Shown here piece after piece: positions 8,543 to 17,196 of a stretch of DNA of 64,000 nt (position 1 is the stretch's first letter; each line of letters begins with the position of its first letter). The stretch is taken from contig JAVJSN010000015.1 of NCBI GenBank assembly GCA_040219355.1, positions 62,001 to 126,000 on the forward strand. The letters run 5' to 3'. The notes under the pieces are model-generated. The model was not told the DNA's origin, did not search any database, and saw only the letters and a list, made by a program, of their open reading frames with translations. This DNA comes from MH13 sp040219355 (lineage in GTDB: Bacteria > Pseudomonadota > Alphaproteobacteria > Rhizobiales > MH13). The position numbers and the translations under genes were made by a program.

Positions 8543-10057
8543 CTAGGATTGCATGTCTTTTGTCTGGGTGTTTCGGCCAGCCACTATCGCACGCCATCCT
8601 CGCCACACAGCAACACCCAGGCCAATGGCCAAGAACGCCGCAGCGACGGGTTCCGTAATGAAGATCGCCCAGCCATTGCGTGACAAGAGTAGGCTTTGGC
8701 GCAGGGCTTCTTCGGCCCCTGGTGTCAATATGAACGCGATAATGAAGGCTGCTGGCGGAAACTCAAGCTTTCGCATCGCGTAGCCGAGCACTCCTGCGCC
8801 TAGCATCACCTGAACATCCCAAAAGCTCAAGCGCCCAGTATAGGCGGCGATCAATGTGACCATGAAGATCGTCGGGTAGATAAGGCTTGCGGGCACGCGC
8901 GAGATCACGCGACCAATGGCTGGGCCGAAAAACCAGCCGATCAGACCATACAAAATTATACCGATGAGCCCTGCTGCGAATAGGCCATAGATCAGATCAT
9001 GCGCGGCAACGAAGAGCGTTGGCCCAATGGGAATGCCATGAATGAGGAAGACGCCCATAAGAATGGCGGCCACGGTCGTTCCCGGTACACCAAGGGTCAG
9101 CAGCGGGATCATGGAAGGGCCGGACACCGCATTATTGGCCGCTTCCGGGGCTGCAACGCCGGCAAGTATACCGGTGCCCCATTGATCGCCGTCTTTGGCG
9201 CGTCGCTTCTCCTCGCCATAAGCGACAAAGGCCGCAACCGATGATCCGAGACCTGGCATGATGCCAATGACAGCTCCATAGAGCGAGGAGCGTGTGATGA
9301 CGCCCCAAAGCGGTCGTACATCAGCCCACCGAAGATGACCGCCGTCACCGGTGGCTTCTTCAATCACATGCGCCTGCTGGCCGGTCAGGCGCGATTCGGC
9401 TTGGACCATCAGTTCAGAAATCACGAACACACCAATGAGAAGGGGGACCAGTGTGAATCCGTTTTCCAGTTCCAGCAGGCCAAATGTCCAGCGCGCTTGG
9501 CCGGTGATGGGGTCGAGGCCGACCAGCGCCACGGCGATGCCCAGCGTGGTGGCGATCAGCCCTTTAAGAACCGATTTGCCGACCACCGACCCGATGACCA
9601 GAAACGCCATCATGTAGACCGCGAAATACTCTGGTGGGCCGAACTTGGCTGTTTGGCTGGCGATCAACGCAGCTCCAAGAATGAGAATGATGTCGCCAAT
9701 CAGATCACCGCTGACACTGGCAACAGTTGCCATGCGCAGCGCACGCACGCTCTGGCCGCGTTTGGCAAGCGGGTGGCCATCGGCCATCGTCGCGACCGAG
9801 GCGGTGGTACCCGGCGTGTTGAACAAGATGGCGGACACTGAGCCGCCATATCGGCCAGACTTGCCGATCACATAAAGGAAGGCCAAGGCGGCAAGCGGAT
9901 CAAGATAGAAGGTCAGCGGCACAAGCATGGCGATGGCCGCTGCGGCTGTTAGTCCCGGCAAGGCGCCGATGACAACGCCAATGAAGGCAGCCAGCGCGAC
10001 AAACCCAAGCGCTGTCGGATTGGCGAACAGCGTCGCAAAGCCGTGCAAGATATCCAT
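8543..10057 (-). CDS. Tripartite tricarboxylate transporter permease, TctA family
   Basis: The large membrane subunit of a TTT-family secondary transporter, 504 residues with about 12 hydrophobic helices. The N-terminal GALPGLTAAAAIAMLVPLTF and central GIMPGLGSSVAAFVAYGEEKR are the two internal-repeat signatures of TctA (GxxPGLG). It uses an ion gradient and a periplasmic binding protein to import carboxylic acids. It is the last gene of the operon TctC-TctB-TctA read on the minus strand, which faces a divergent LysR gene. Confidence 0.93.
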   Translation of the reverse strand: MDILHGFATLFANPTALGFVALAAFIGVVIGALPGLTAAAAIAMLVPLTFYLDPLAALAFLYVIGKSGRYGGSVSAILFNTPGTTASVATMADGHPLAKRGQSVRALRMATVASVSGDLIGDIILILGAALIASQTAKFGPPEYFAVYMMAFLVIGSVVGKSVLKGLIATTLGIAVALVGLDPITGQARWTFGLLELENGFTLVPLLIGVFVISELMVQAESRLTGQQAHVIEEATGDGGHLRWADVRPLWGVITRSSLYGAVIGIMPGLGSSVAAFVAYGEEKRRAKDGDQWGTGILAGVAAPEAANNAVSGPSMIPLLTLGVPGTTVAAILMGVFLIHGIPIGPTLFVAAHDLIYGLFAAGLIGIILYGLIGWFFGPAIGRVISRVPASLIYPTIFMVTLIAAYTGRLSFWDVQVMLGAGVLGYAMRKLEFPPAAFIIAFILTPGAEEALRQSLLLSRNGWAIFITEPVAAAFLAIGLGVAVWRGWRAIVAGRNTQTKDMQS

Positions 10058-10089
10058 TGTGGCGGTCTTTCGGTGTGGCGCGCTTGCGC

Positions 10090-10548
10090 CTAGGCAATCA
10101 GGGACAGAACGTCAAACCAACGTCCGCGCGGCATGAAAACGCCCATCGATTCGATGAATGCAACATGCATGATCAAGGGTAAGGCCAGCGTAGCAGCGAG
10201 CAACACGCGCCAGTTACGCACGCCAAACAGGGTCAGCGTGGCGGCCGCAACCAGGGCGCTGGTTGCAAGATAACCAAAGCGTGGCGTGAGGTAGACATGG
10301 GCGATGCCGATCAGAATGAGTCCAACAGCACGCAGAGATGCTGCGCCAATGTTGCTGTCGCTGTTTTTAGCCTTGCTAAAAATGAGGGCTAGCCCACCTG
10401 CAACCAGAAGCACGCTAACAACTTGTGGCACGAACCTCGGTCCGATCAATCCGGCCTCAGTGATGCGAACGCCCTGGGTTAACCAGAACAATCCAAATCC
10501 CAGGACGGCCAAAAACAAACCGGTCCAGGTGTCAGCTCGAGAAATCAT
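10090..10548 (-). CDS. Tripartite tricarboxylate transporter small membrane subunit, TctB family
   Basis: A 152-residue hydrophobic protein with four predicted membrane helices. The N-terminus reads DTWTGLFLAVLGFGLFWLT, typical of TctB. It sits between the TctC-like gene (75 bases upstream) and the TctA-like gene (32 bases downstream), the standard TTT order. TctB is needed for the function of the large subunit. Sequence alone gives no substrate information. Confidence 0.87.
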   Translation of the reverse strand: MISRADTWTGLFLAVLGFGLFWLTQGVRITEAGLIGPRFVPQVVSVLLVAGGLALIFSKAKNSDSNIGAASLRAVGLILIGIAHVYLTPRFGYLATSALVAAATLTLFGVRNWRVLLAATLALPLIMHVAFIESMGVFMPRGRWFDVLSLIA

Positions 10549-10623
10549 GATGGCAACCTTGCAGAGCCCGTTGGGTGCCGCCCAGCCCGAGTATGGCTGA
10601 GCGGCTGGAATGCGAGAGGGGGA

Positions 10624-11607
10624 TTACTCGCGGGTGGCTTCAACCAACGGTATCAGTGTTTCTTGCAGGCTTTCTAGGGTGCTTCGAGCGCTCTCAGGAT
10701 CGGCACCCTGTACGGACAGACCAGCACGAGACACCAATCGGCCATAGGTTTCCCCCGCTACGGTTTGCGCGATGGCCTCCGCAAGAATTGCAGCCACGTC
10801 GTCTGGCAAGTCGCCTGGTGCCATGATCATTTGTGGGTTGGTCAGCGGAACATCTGGCAAGCCTTGTTCTGCGAATGTAGGCGTGTCCGGATTGGATGGA
10901 TCGCGTTCGGTTCCAGCAACGCCAATCGCTCTGATCTGTGCTTCAAAACCGTTTTGCAGTTGCACGCCCATGAAACCAAAATCCACCTGCGCACCCGCCA
11001 CGGCATTGCGCGCGCGGCTGCCGCCTTGGAAGGGCACGTCTTGAACCTCTATGCCGTTGGCTTGAAGGAAGGCAACGCCGGTTAACTGAAACAGCGAGCC
11101 TCGGCCAGGGTGTGACCAGCGCAACGCATCGGGATCGGCTTGCGCTGCTGCGACAAGGTCAGATGCACTCTCAAACGGGCTGTCTATCGGGACAAGCAGG
11201 CCCGGGATGGAAGCGCCAATCTGGCCAAGAATGCGCATATCCTCCAGCGGATTAACGGCCGCATCTGCACCATCATAGAGTGCTTTGACCAGGAACGACC
11301 CGGCACTTGCCATATAAAGCGTGTAGCCGTCTGCCGGTTGGCCAGCGACGAAGTCCGCCGCGATCATCCCAGCGGCGCCTGGCTGATTGACGACCACCAT
11401 TGGCATGCCAAGGGCATCATTGATGGTGCCAGCCAGCGCACGGGCATAGGTGTCGGTGCCGCCACCGGCGTTGAAGCCGACAACCAGGGTGATGGGTTTT
11501 TCAGGAAAGCTTTGCGCCAGCGCTGGGGCTGTAAAAGCGGCAGCAGACAGGGTTGTGCCGACAAGAGCGGCAGCCAAGGCGCTGAGCAGTGTTCGTCTTC
11601 CAAGCAT
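10624..11607 (-). CDS. Tripartite tricarboxylate transporter binding protein, TctC (Bug) family
   Basis: A periplasmic receptor of 327 residues. A signal peptide of about 31 residues with an Arg pair (MLGRRTLLSALAAALVG) ends APALA. The Bug-family N-terminal signature follows: FPEKPITLVVGFNAGGGTD, where the glycine-rich loop contacts a ligand carboxylate. It is the first gene of the transporter operon and starts 119 bases from the divergent LysR gene. The nearby acid-sugar dehydratase suggests a sugar acid or hydroxy-acid ligand. Confidence 0.92.
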   Translation of the reverse strand: MLGRRTLLSALAAALVGTTLSAAAFTAPALAQSFPEKPITLVVGFNAGGGTDTYARALAGTINDALGMPMVVVNQPGAAGMIAADFVAGQPADGYTLYMASAGSFLVKALYDGADAAVNPLEDMRILGQIGASIPGLLVPIDSPFESASDLVAAAQADPDALRWSHPGRGSLFQLTGVAFLQANGIEVQDVPFQGGSRARNAVAGAQVDFGFMGVQLQNGFEAQIRAIGVAGTERDPSNPDTPTFAEQGLPDVPLTNPQMIMAPGDLPDDVAAILAEAIAQTVAGETYGRLVSRAGLSVQGADPESARSTLESLQETLIPLVEATRE

Positions 11608-11678
11608 TCGAAGTCCTCCCAGACCAGCTTATTTTTGTTTGGTAACGAAGCCGTATGGTCGGGGTTGTGAATTCATAA

Positions 11679-11716
11679 GGCAAATGCAAAGTTTCAATCG
11701 ATTGTTGCAAAAATTG
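11679..11716. promoter_or_regulatory. Shared regulatory motifs between the tct-like operon and lysR
   Basis: CAAATGCAAA at 11681-11690 and TTGCAAAAATTG at 11705-11716 lie in the divergent promoter. Both recur exactly in the promoter of the dehydratase gene: TTGCAAAAATTG at 12610-12621 and, on the opposite strand, CAAATGCAAA at 12639-12648. A palindrome CAATCGATTG lies between them here. Repetition at both promoters of one locus suggests binding sites of the LysR regulator encoded here. Confidence 0.55.
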
Positions 11717-11726
11717 GAAATAAAAG

Positions 11727-12608
11727 ATGCACCTGAAATCGCTGACCGCATTCTGTTTGGTGTTGCGCCGAGGGTCCCTGTCTGCCGCCGCCGATGCCAT
11801 GAACCTGAGCCAACCTGCGGTCTCAAGGCTGGTTTCCAATCTTGAGCATGAAGTCGGATTCCAACTGTTTCACCGCGACAAGCGTGCCTTACGGCCAACT
11901 GGTGAGGCGCGGCGATTCTACCGTGAAGCTGAACGTATTTTGACCGGTATCGAGCAGCTTGGAAATATCGCCCAAGATATCAAACAGGGTGGGGACACTC
12001 GGTTGCGCGTGGTTGTCATGTCGCGTTTGGCGGCTGGTGTTCTGCCTGATGCTGTTGCCGCGTTTACAGAAAAAATGCCGGACGTGAATCTGACAGTCGA
12101 AACGCATCATCGGCGAGATATGGAGCGCTGGCTTGGTGGGCGCCAGTTTGATGTTGGATTTGGCCCATTGCCCATTGATGATGAACTGCTCGACATCGCT
12201 CCGCTCTACAGCTTGAGCGCCGTCGCTGTCTTTGCCCCAGGTGGGCCGTTCTCCGGTCAGTCGCAGGTTGAACCACGCGCACTTGCCGAGCATCCCTTGA
12301 TTGCGCTGACCCCTGACACGCTGATGCAGCGGCAGACCGACGCAATTTTTGCCGCTGCGGGTGTGACGGCCAAAGTTGGTATGGAGACGTCATCTTCCCA
12401 CGTTGCCTGTTCTCTTGCCGCTAAGGGCCTGGGTTTTGCCATCACCGACCCTGCCACCGTGCGTGCTTTGGCCGAACCGATCGAAGCCTTTCCGATTTTC
12501 CCTGCTTTCCCATTGGACTATGGCGTGCTGACGCCGCGCGGCGAAACCCTGACGCCAGCGTCGATGGTCTTTAGCGAATGCATGCTGGATGCATTCAAGA
12601 CGCTTTAA
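11727..12608 (+). CDS. LysR-family transcriptional regulator
   Basis: A 293-residue LysR protein. The N-terminal winged helix-turn-helix (residues 3-60) shows GSLSAAADAMNLSQPAVSRLVSNLEHEVGFQLFHR. The C-terminal effector domain is of the periplasmic-binding-protein type. It starts with ATG 119 bases from the divergent TctC-like gene, and the enolase-superfamily gene follows 86 bases downstream. LysR proteins usually activate a divergent target in response to the transported compound. The motifs at 11681-11716 and 12610-12648 are the likely sites. Confidence 0.92.
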   Translation: MHLKSLTAFCLVLRRGSLSAAADAMNLSQPAVSRLVSNLEHEVGFQLFHRDKRALRPTGEARRFYREAERILTGIEQLGNIAQDIKQGGDTRLRVVVMSRLAAGVLPDAVAAFTEKMPDVNLTVETHHRRDMERWLGGRQFDVGFGPLPIDDELLDIAPLYSLSAVAVFAPGGPFSGQSQVEPRALAEHPLIALTPDTLMQRQTDAIFAAAGVTAKVGMETSSSHVACSLAAKGLGFAITDPATVRALAEPIEAFPIFPAFPLDYGVLTPRGETLTPASMVFSECMLDAFKTL

Positions 12609-12609
12609 C

Positions 12610-12648
12610 TTGCAAAAATTGAAACTATACGACGATTATTTGCATTTG
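12610..12648. promoter_or_regulatory. Second copy of the LysR-locus motifs before the dehydratase gene
   Basis: TTGCAAAAATTG (12610-12621) and TTTGCATTTG (12639-12648) repeat the two motifs found between the transporter and lysR genes. They lie 47-85 bases before the dehydratase ATG. This suggests that the dehydratase has its own promoter under the same regulator rather than only reading through from lysR. Confidence 0.55.
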
Positions 12649-12694
12649 TCGCAGTGTTTTCGCCTCCCTAGTTTGACATGCTCGGGAGGCGCTT

Positions 12695-13816
12695 ATGCGG
12701 ATCATTTCAGTTTCAGTTCGCTCAGTGCGCATGCCCATGTCTGGCGGACAACGCAATGCGCGACGAACATGGACGCATAAGCCGATGTTGTTCTGTTTCG
12801 TAACTCTGGAAAATGGGTCTGTGGGCGTTGGCGAAGGCTGGACGTCCTATGCGTCCACCAATGCGTTGCGCGCGACAATTGATGATGACGTGGCACCCCT
12901 CGTGTTGGGCAGGGCGCTCAATGATACCGGCGATCTCAACCGATTGGTGCGCGACAGCTGCGTGATGAGCGGTCGCTATGGCATTTCGGCAGTGGCATTG
13001 TCAGCGGTTGAAATGGCGCTTTGGGATTTGCGGGCGCAAGCTGAAGGTGTGCCTTTGTGGTCGCTGCTTGGAGGTCAGGGCAATCAAGTGCCAGTATACG
13101 CGTCTGGCGGGCTCTATGGCCCTACGAAGACGCCAGATGATCTGGGTGCGGAGCTTCGCGGCTATATTGAAGCTGGACATACAAGGGTGAAGCTGAAAGT
13201 CGGCGGTGCTAGCTGTGAAGAGGATGTCGCCCGTGTGGCAGCTGTCCGGCAGGCGATTGGCGCAGATGTTTCCCTGCTGGTTGATGCCCACTACACGTTA
13301 AGCGAGACCGAGGCTCTGCGGTTCGCAGATGCCATTTCCCCCTATGATGTCGGTTGGTTAGAAGCGCCGATTCTTCCCGATGATTGGAACGGGCATGAGC
13401 GTCTGGCGGCCGCCTGCCCATTGCCGCTTTGCGGCAATGAAACGCTGCCATGGCGCGCCAGTTTTGAACGTCTTGCCCAGGCAGGTGTACAGTACCTGAT
13501 GCCTGATGTGTCTGCATGTGGGGGGATTGAAGAAACCATGGCTGTTGGCGACATCGCCAAGCAGCATGGCAAGCAGCTGACACTTCATTCCTCCAGTTCT
13601 GCGGTTCTTTTCCTTGCGTCGTTGCACGTTGGTGCTGCGCACTGTGCCACCCACTCGGTGGAGCACCACCAGATGCACACCTGGTTTAACGAGGTTGCCA
13701 ATATCTCACGCGACATCGTGCATGAGGGGAGCGTTACGCTTTCTGATAGGCCTGGTCTGGGTATCGACGCCAATCGATTGATGGATGCATTGACGGCACA
13801 AGGAGCATCCAGTTAG
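12695..13816 (+). CDS. Enolase-superfamily enzyme, mandelate racemase/sugar-acid dehydratase group
   Basis: A 373-residue MR/MLE-fold enzyme with a capping domain and barrel. Candidate catalytic residues are visible: KLK (Lys166, Lys168), metal ligands Asp197 (VDAH), Glu223 (LEAP) and Glu249 (GNET), then the Asp271-His298 dyad (MPDVSACGG; LTLHSSSS). The Asp-His dyad is typical of the mandelate racemase subgroup, whose members abstract the alpha proton of a sugar acid and often dehydrate it to a 2-keto-3-deoxy acid. A strong ribosome site (GGGAGG) precedes ATG 12695. With the TTT transporter and LysR gene it forms an uptake and first-step module for a hydroxy-acid. The exact substrate is not readable. 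Confidence 0.85.
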   Translation: MRIISVSVRSVRMPMSGGQRNARRTWTHKPMLFCFVTLENGSVGVGEGWTSYASTNALRATIDDDVAPLVLGRALNDTGDLNRLVRDSCVMSGRYGISAVALSAVEMALWDLRAQAEGVPLWSLLGGQGNQVPVYASGGLYGPTKTPDDLGAELRGYIEAGHTRVKLKVGGASCEEDVARVAAVRQAIGADVSLLVDAHYTLSETEALRFADAISPYDVGWLEAPILPDDWNGHERLAAACPLPLCGNETLPWRASFERLAQAGVQYLMPDVSACGGIEETMAVGDIAKQHGKQLTLHSSSSAVLFLASLHVGAAHCATHSVEHHQMHTWFNEVANISRDIVHEGSVTLSDRPGLGIDANRLMDALTAQGASS

Positions 13817-13905
13817 CGCGTCCCAGGCCGTTTCTCCTATTTTTCTTAACGCCTTTCCTACCGCTCAATTGGCCCATGTCCTAACGGAAGATCATGAGTC
13901 GATGC

Positions 13906-13923
13906 CTGTCATCTGTCTGTCTT
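13906..13923 (+). promoter_or_regulatory. Pho box upstream of ugpB
   Basis: CTGTCAT-CTGT-CTGTCTT is a direct repeat of the PhoB half-site CTGTCAT with the canonical 4-base spacer. It sits 117 bases before the ugpB start. Known ugp operons belong to the phosphate-starvation regulon, so this is most likely a PhoB operator replacing a -35 box. The second half-site has one mismatch. The rest of the 223-base gap (13817-14039) shows no gene. Confidence 0.65.
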
Positions 13924-14039
13924 GAAAAATTGCTGTTGTCCCGGCGCGAAGCGGGGGCCAATATGGCCCTCACGGCGTCCGCAGTCTTGGGCTGTTGTCC
14001 AAGATCAAACAGAGACGCTGATCTACAAGGGAGACTTCT

Positions 14040-15353
14040 ATGAGAAAGATGATCATTGGCTCGGTCGCTGCCGCTGCCACGTTCCTCACACCAATTGCGG
14101 CCTATGCCCAGACCGAAATCGAGTTCTGGCATGCCTTCACCGGGCGTCTTGGCGAGTTGCTCGCCGCGCAGGTGGAGCAGTTCAACGCCAGCCAGAGCGA
14201 CTATGTCGTCGTGCAGTCCCACAAGGGCAACTATTCCGAGACGCTCAATGCAGGCATCGCCGCGTTCCGGGCCGGCGAGCAGCCGCATGTCATGATGGTA
14301 TTTGAGGTAGGTACGGCCACGATGATGGCAGCCGAAGGCGCCATTCGTCCGGTTTATGAGGTGATGGCTGAGTCCGGCGCCGAGTTCGACCAGAGCGCTT
14401 ATATCGGCGCCGTGACCGGCTACTATACCACCTCCGACGGGGACATGCTTTCTCTGCCCTACAACTCCTCGACACCAGTTCTTTGGGTCAACCGCGATCT
14501 CCTGCAGGAAGCCGGTGTCGATCCGGATGTCGATCTTTCGACCTGGGAGCAGGTTGGCGACGTGCTCGCCGAGGTCCGTGACGCCGGTATCGAGTGCCCG
14601 ATGACCACAGCGTGGCAAAGCTGGATCCATCTGGAAAACCTGTCAGCCTATCATGACACGCCGTTCGCGACGCAGGACAATGGGTTTGCCGGTCTCGACA
14701 CGGAACTCGCGTTCAACGGTCCGATCCAGGTGCAGCATATCCAGGCTCTTGGTGACTGGGCACAGGATGGCCGCTTCATCTATGCGGGTCGTCGCAACGA
14801 AGGTGGCGCCAACTTCCGTGCTGGCGAGTGCGCGCTGTTCACTGAAAGCTCAGCTGGCTATGCTGGCATAAGCGCTGAAGCTGAGTTCGAGTTTGAAGTG
14901 CGTCCGCTGCCTTATTGGGCAGGTGCGGTCGATGCACCGCAGAACACCATCATCGGTGGCGCCTCACTGTGGATAATGGAAGGCCATGAGGCAGACGAGT
15001 ATGCCGGCGTTGCCGCGTTCATGAACTTCCTGTCCTCAACTGACGTACAGGCCAAATGGCACCAGGACACCGGTTATCTGCCGATCACGTTGGCTGCCGG
15101 TGAAGCCACACGCGCTCAGGGCTTCTACGAGGAGAACCCGGGCACCGACATCTCGGTCACGCAGATGACGGCCAACGACCCGACGCCGAATTCCTCTGGT
15201 CTGCGTCTTGGTTCCTTCGATCAAATTCGTGGGATCATCGACGAAGAGCTCGAAGGCGTCTGGGCTGGCGACAAGTCGGCTGAAGAGGCACTGAACTCGG
15301 CGGTTGAGCGCGGTAATGTACTGCTGCGCCGTTTCGAGCAAGCCAACAACTAA
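14040..15353 (+). CDS. ugpB: sn-glycerol-3-phosphate ABC transporter binding protein UgpB
   Basis: A 437-residue periplasmic receptor with a signal peptide ending at about residue 23 (AAYA). The mature N-terminus closely follows E. coli UgpB: EFWHAFTGRLGE, then SHKGNYSETLNAGIAAFRAG and VFEVGTATMMAAEGAIRPVYE. UgpB binds sn-glycerol-3-phosphate and glycerophosphodiesters, giving the cell phosphate and glycerol. It heads a complete ugpBAEC operon. A Pho box lies upstream at 13906-13923, and a strong hairpin follows the stop. ATG 14040 is preceded by AAGGGAG. Confidence 0.95.
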   Translation: MRKMIIGSVAAAATFLTPIAAYAQTEIEFWHAFTGRLGELLAAQVEQFNASQSDYVVVQSHKGNYSETLNAGIAAFRAGEQPHVMMVFEVGTATMMAAEGAIRPVYEVMAESGAEFDQSAYIGAVTGYYTTSDGDMLSLPYNSSTPVLWVNRDLLQEAGVDPDVDLSTWEQVGDVLAEVRDAGIECPMTTAWQSWIHLENLSAYHDTPFATQDNGFAGLDTELAFNGPIQVQHIQALGDWAQDGRFIYAGRRNEGGANFRAGECALFTESSAGYAGISAEAEFEFEVRPLPYWAGAVDAPQNTIIGGASLWIMEGHEADEYAGVAAFMNFLSSTDVQAKWHQDTGYLPITLAAGEATRAQGFYEENPGTDISVTQMTANDPTPNSSGLRLGSFDQIRGIIDEELEGVWAGDKSAEEALNSAVERGNVLLRRFEQANN

Positions 15354-15366
15354 GACCGAAAGAAAG

Positions 15367-15392
15367 AGGGCGGGCGCGTAGGTGTCCGCCCT
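15367..15392 (+). other. Intercistronic hairpin between ugpB and ugpA
   Basis: AGGGCGG (15367-15373) pairs with CCGCCCT (15386-15392) around a 12-base loop, followed by TTGTT. It starts 13 bases after the ugpB stop. Hairpins in this position commonly protect the binding-protein mRNA and reduce read-through, which allows excess binding protein over membrane subunits. Confidence 0.55.
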
Positions 15393-15415
15393 TGTTGGCT
15401 GCGGGGGCAGATACG

Positions 15416-16297
15416 ATGGAAAAGCGCGTCACCTTTAAGGGTTGGCTGCTGCCGTTGGCGCTGATTGCGCCGCAGGTGTTCATCTCGGCGGTTTTCTTTT
15501 TCTACCCGGCTGGGCAAGCTATCTGGCAGTCGCTGTTCATCCCCGACCCGTTCGGCCTCTCCATGGAGTTTGTTGGGCTCGGCAATTTCGAGTTCCTGCT
15601 TGCCGACCGGTTTTATCGCGCCGCATTCTGGACGACGGCTGTGTTCTCTACGCTGGTCACCGTGGTTTCCATGGTGCCGGCGCTGTTCCTGGCCGTGCTT
15701 GCCGACAGGCTGATCAAGGGGGCCGGCGCCTATCGCACCTTGCTGATCTGGCCCTATGCAGTCGCCCCCGCCGTGGCCGGTGTTTTGTGGCTGTTCATGT
15801 TCAACACGCGAATTGGCGTGGTGTCGTTCTACCTTGGTCAGCTTGGCTATGACTGGAACCATGTGCTGAACGAGACAGAGGCCATGGGGCTTGTCGTGGT
15901 CGCGTCGGCCTGGGGACGCATCAGCTACAACTTCTTGTTCTTTTTTGCGGCGCTTCAAGCCGTGCCCAAATCGGTCATCGAGGCTGCTGCGATCGATGGA
16001 GCGCGGTTCTGGCGGCGCTTTTTCACCATCGTGTTGCCGCTGCTGTCGCCAACCACGTTCTTCTTGCTTGTTGTGAACATCGTTTATGCGTTCTTCGAAA
16101 CCTTCGGTGTCATCCACACCATAACGTCCGGCGGACCACAGCAGGCGACCACCATTCTGGTCTACAAGGTCTACTCCGATGGGTTTGTCGGCCAGGACCT
16201 CGGCTCCTCGGCCGCCCAGTCAGTGATCCTGTTGTTCGTGGTCGGCCTTCTGACGGTGCTGCAGTTCAAATACATTGAAAAGCGGGTGCATTACTGA
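15416..16297 (+). CDS. ugpA: sn-glycerol-3-phosphate ABC transporter permease UgpA
   Basis: A 293-residue inner-membrane permease (E. coli UgpA is 295). It has six predicted helices and the EAA loop IEAAAIDGARFWRRFFTIVLP. The N-terminus MEKRVTFKGWLLPLALIAPQ matches the family, so ATG 15416 was preferred to the in-frame codon at 15392. It forms the channel with UgpE, whose gene overlaps its stop codon by one base. The hairpin before it may reduce its expression relative to ugpB. Confidence 0.94.
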   Translation: MEKRVTFKGWLLPLALIAPQVFISAVFFFYPAGQAIWQSLFIPDPFGLSMEFVGLGNFEFLLADRFYRAAFWTTAVFSTLVTVVSMVPALFLAVLADRLIKGAGAYRTLLIWPYAVAPAVAGVLWLFMFNTRIGVVSFYLGQLGYDWNHVLNETEAMGLVVVASAWGRISYNFLFFFAALQAVPKSVIEAAAIDGARFWRRFFTIVLPLLSPTTFFLLVVNIVYAFFETFGVIHTITSGGPQQATTILVYKVYSDGFVGQDLGSSAAQSVILLFVVGLLTVLQFKYIEKRVHY

Positions 16298-17187
16298 TGG
16301 CGAACGTAGCAGAAACTCACCCCTCTGCCGTGCGCGAGCCAGCGCCTGGCATGGTGGAAAAACGCGGCAGCAGCCTATGGCTGACCCACGCGCTGATGAT
16401 TTTTGGCGTCTTGATCGTGTTCTTCCCGATTTGGCTTGCCTTCGTTGCCTCTACCGTGACCCAGCAGGAGATCGCGCGCGCGCCGATGCCGCTGCTGCCT
16501 GGCGATCAGTTTTTAGCGAACTACACGCGCGCGCTGTTTTCCGGCGTGAATGTGCCGGTCGCGACCATGCTCTTGAACTCGCTTGTCATGGCGCTCGGCA
16601 TCGCTTTCGGCAAAATCATCATCTCGTTGCTCTCGGCCTTTGCGATTGTCTATTTCCGATTTCCCGGGCGGAACGTTTTCTTCTGGATGATCTTCATCAC
16701 GTTGATGCTGCCGGTTGAGGTTCGGATCGTCCCAACATTTGAAGTGGTGGCGGGCTTTGGCATGCTGAACAGCTATTCCGGCCTCATCTTCCCGCTGATT
16801 GCCAGCGCCACGGCAACCTTTCTGTTCCGTCAGTTCTTTTTAACGGTCCCTGACGAGCTAGCTGAAGCGGCGCGCGTTGATGGTGCCCGCCCAATGCGAT
16901 TTTTCGTCGATATCTTACTGCCGATGAGCCGCACCAACATCGCGGCCCTGTTTGTGATCCTCTTCATCTACGGGTGGAACCAATATCTTTGGCCGCTGCT
17001 CATCACCACAGACCCTGAGATGAACACCATCGTTATGGGCCTGAAGCAGATGTTCCCCTCCGGTGACGATGTCGCGGACTGGCCGGTGATCATGGCCACG
17101 TCCATCCTGGCGATGATCCCGCCGGTCATCGTCGTCATCTCGATGCAAAAACTCTTCATTCGCGGCCTCGTCGACAGCGAGAAATAG
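16297..17187 (+). CDS. ugpE: sn-glycerol-3-phosphate ABC transporter permease UgpE
   Basis: A 296-residue permease, slightly longer than E. coli UgpE (281) because of an N-terminal cytoplasmic extension of about 25 residues. The EAA loop is LAEAARVDGARPMRFFVDILLP, and the region FILFIYGWNQYLWPLLITT is typical of UgpE. The start overlaps the ugpA stop (TGATG). The C-terminus ends in KLFIRGLVDSEK. Confidence 0.94.
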   Translation: MANVAETHPSAVREPAPGMVEKRGSSLWLTHALMIFGVLIVFFPIWLAFVASTVTQQEIARAPMPLLPGDQFLANYTRALFSGVNVPVATMLLNSLVMALGIAFGKIIISLLSAFAIVYFRFPGRNVFFWMIFITLMLPVEVRIVPTFEVVAGFGMLNSYSGLIFPLIASATATFLFRQFFLTVPDELAEAARVDGARPMRFFVDILLPMSRTNIAALFVILFIYGWNQYLWPLLITTDPEMNTIVMGLKQMFPSGDDVADWPVIMATSILAMIPPVIVVISMQKLFIRGLVDSEK

Positions 17188-17196
17188 GATTTCATC

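Noticed and set aside
13881..14630. Minus-strand frame of 249 codons over the ugpB start
   Set aside because: It is antisense to a well-supported ugpB, has no motif and would cover the Pho box.
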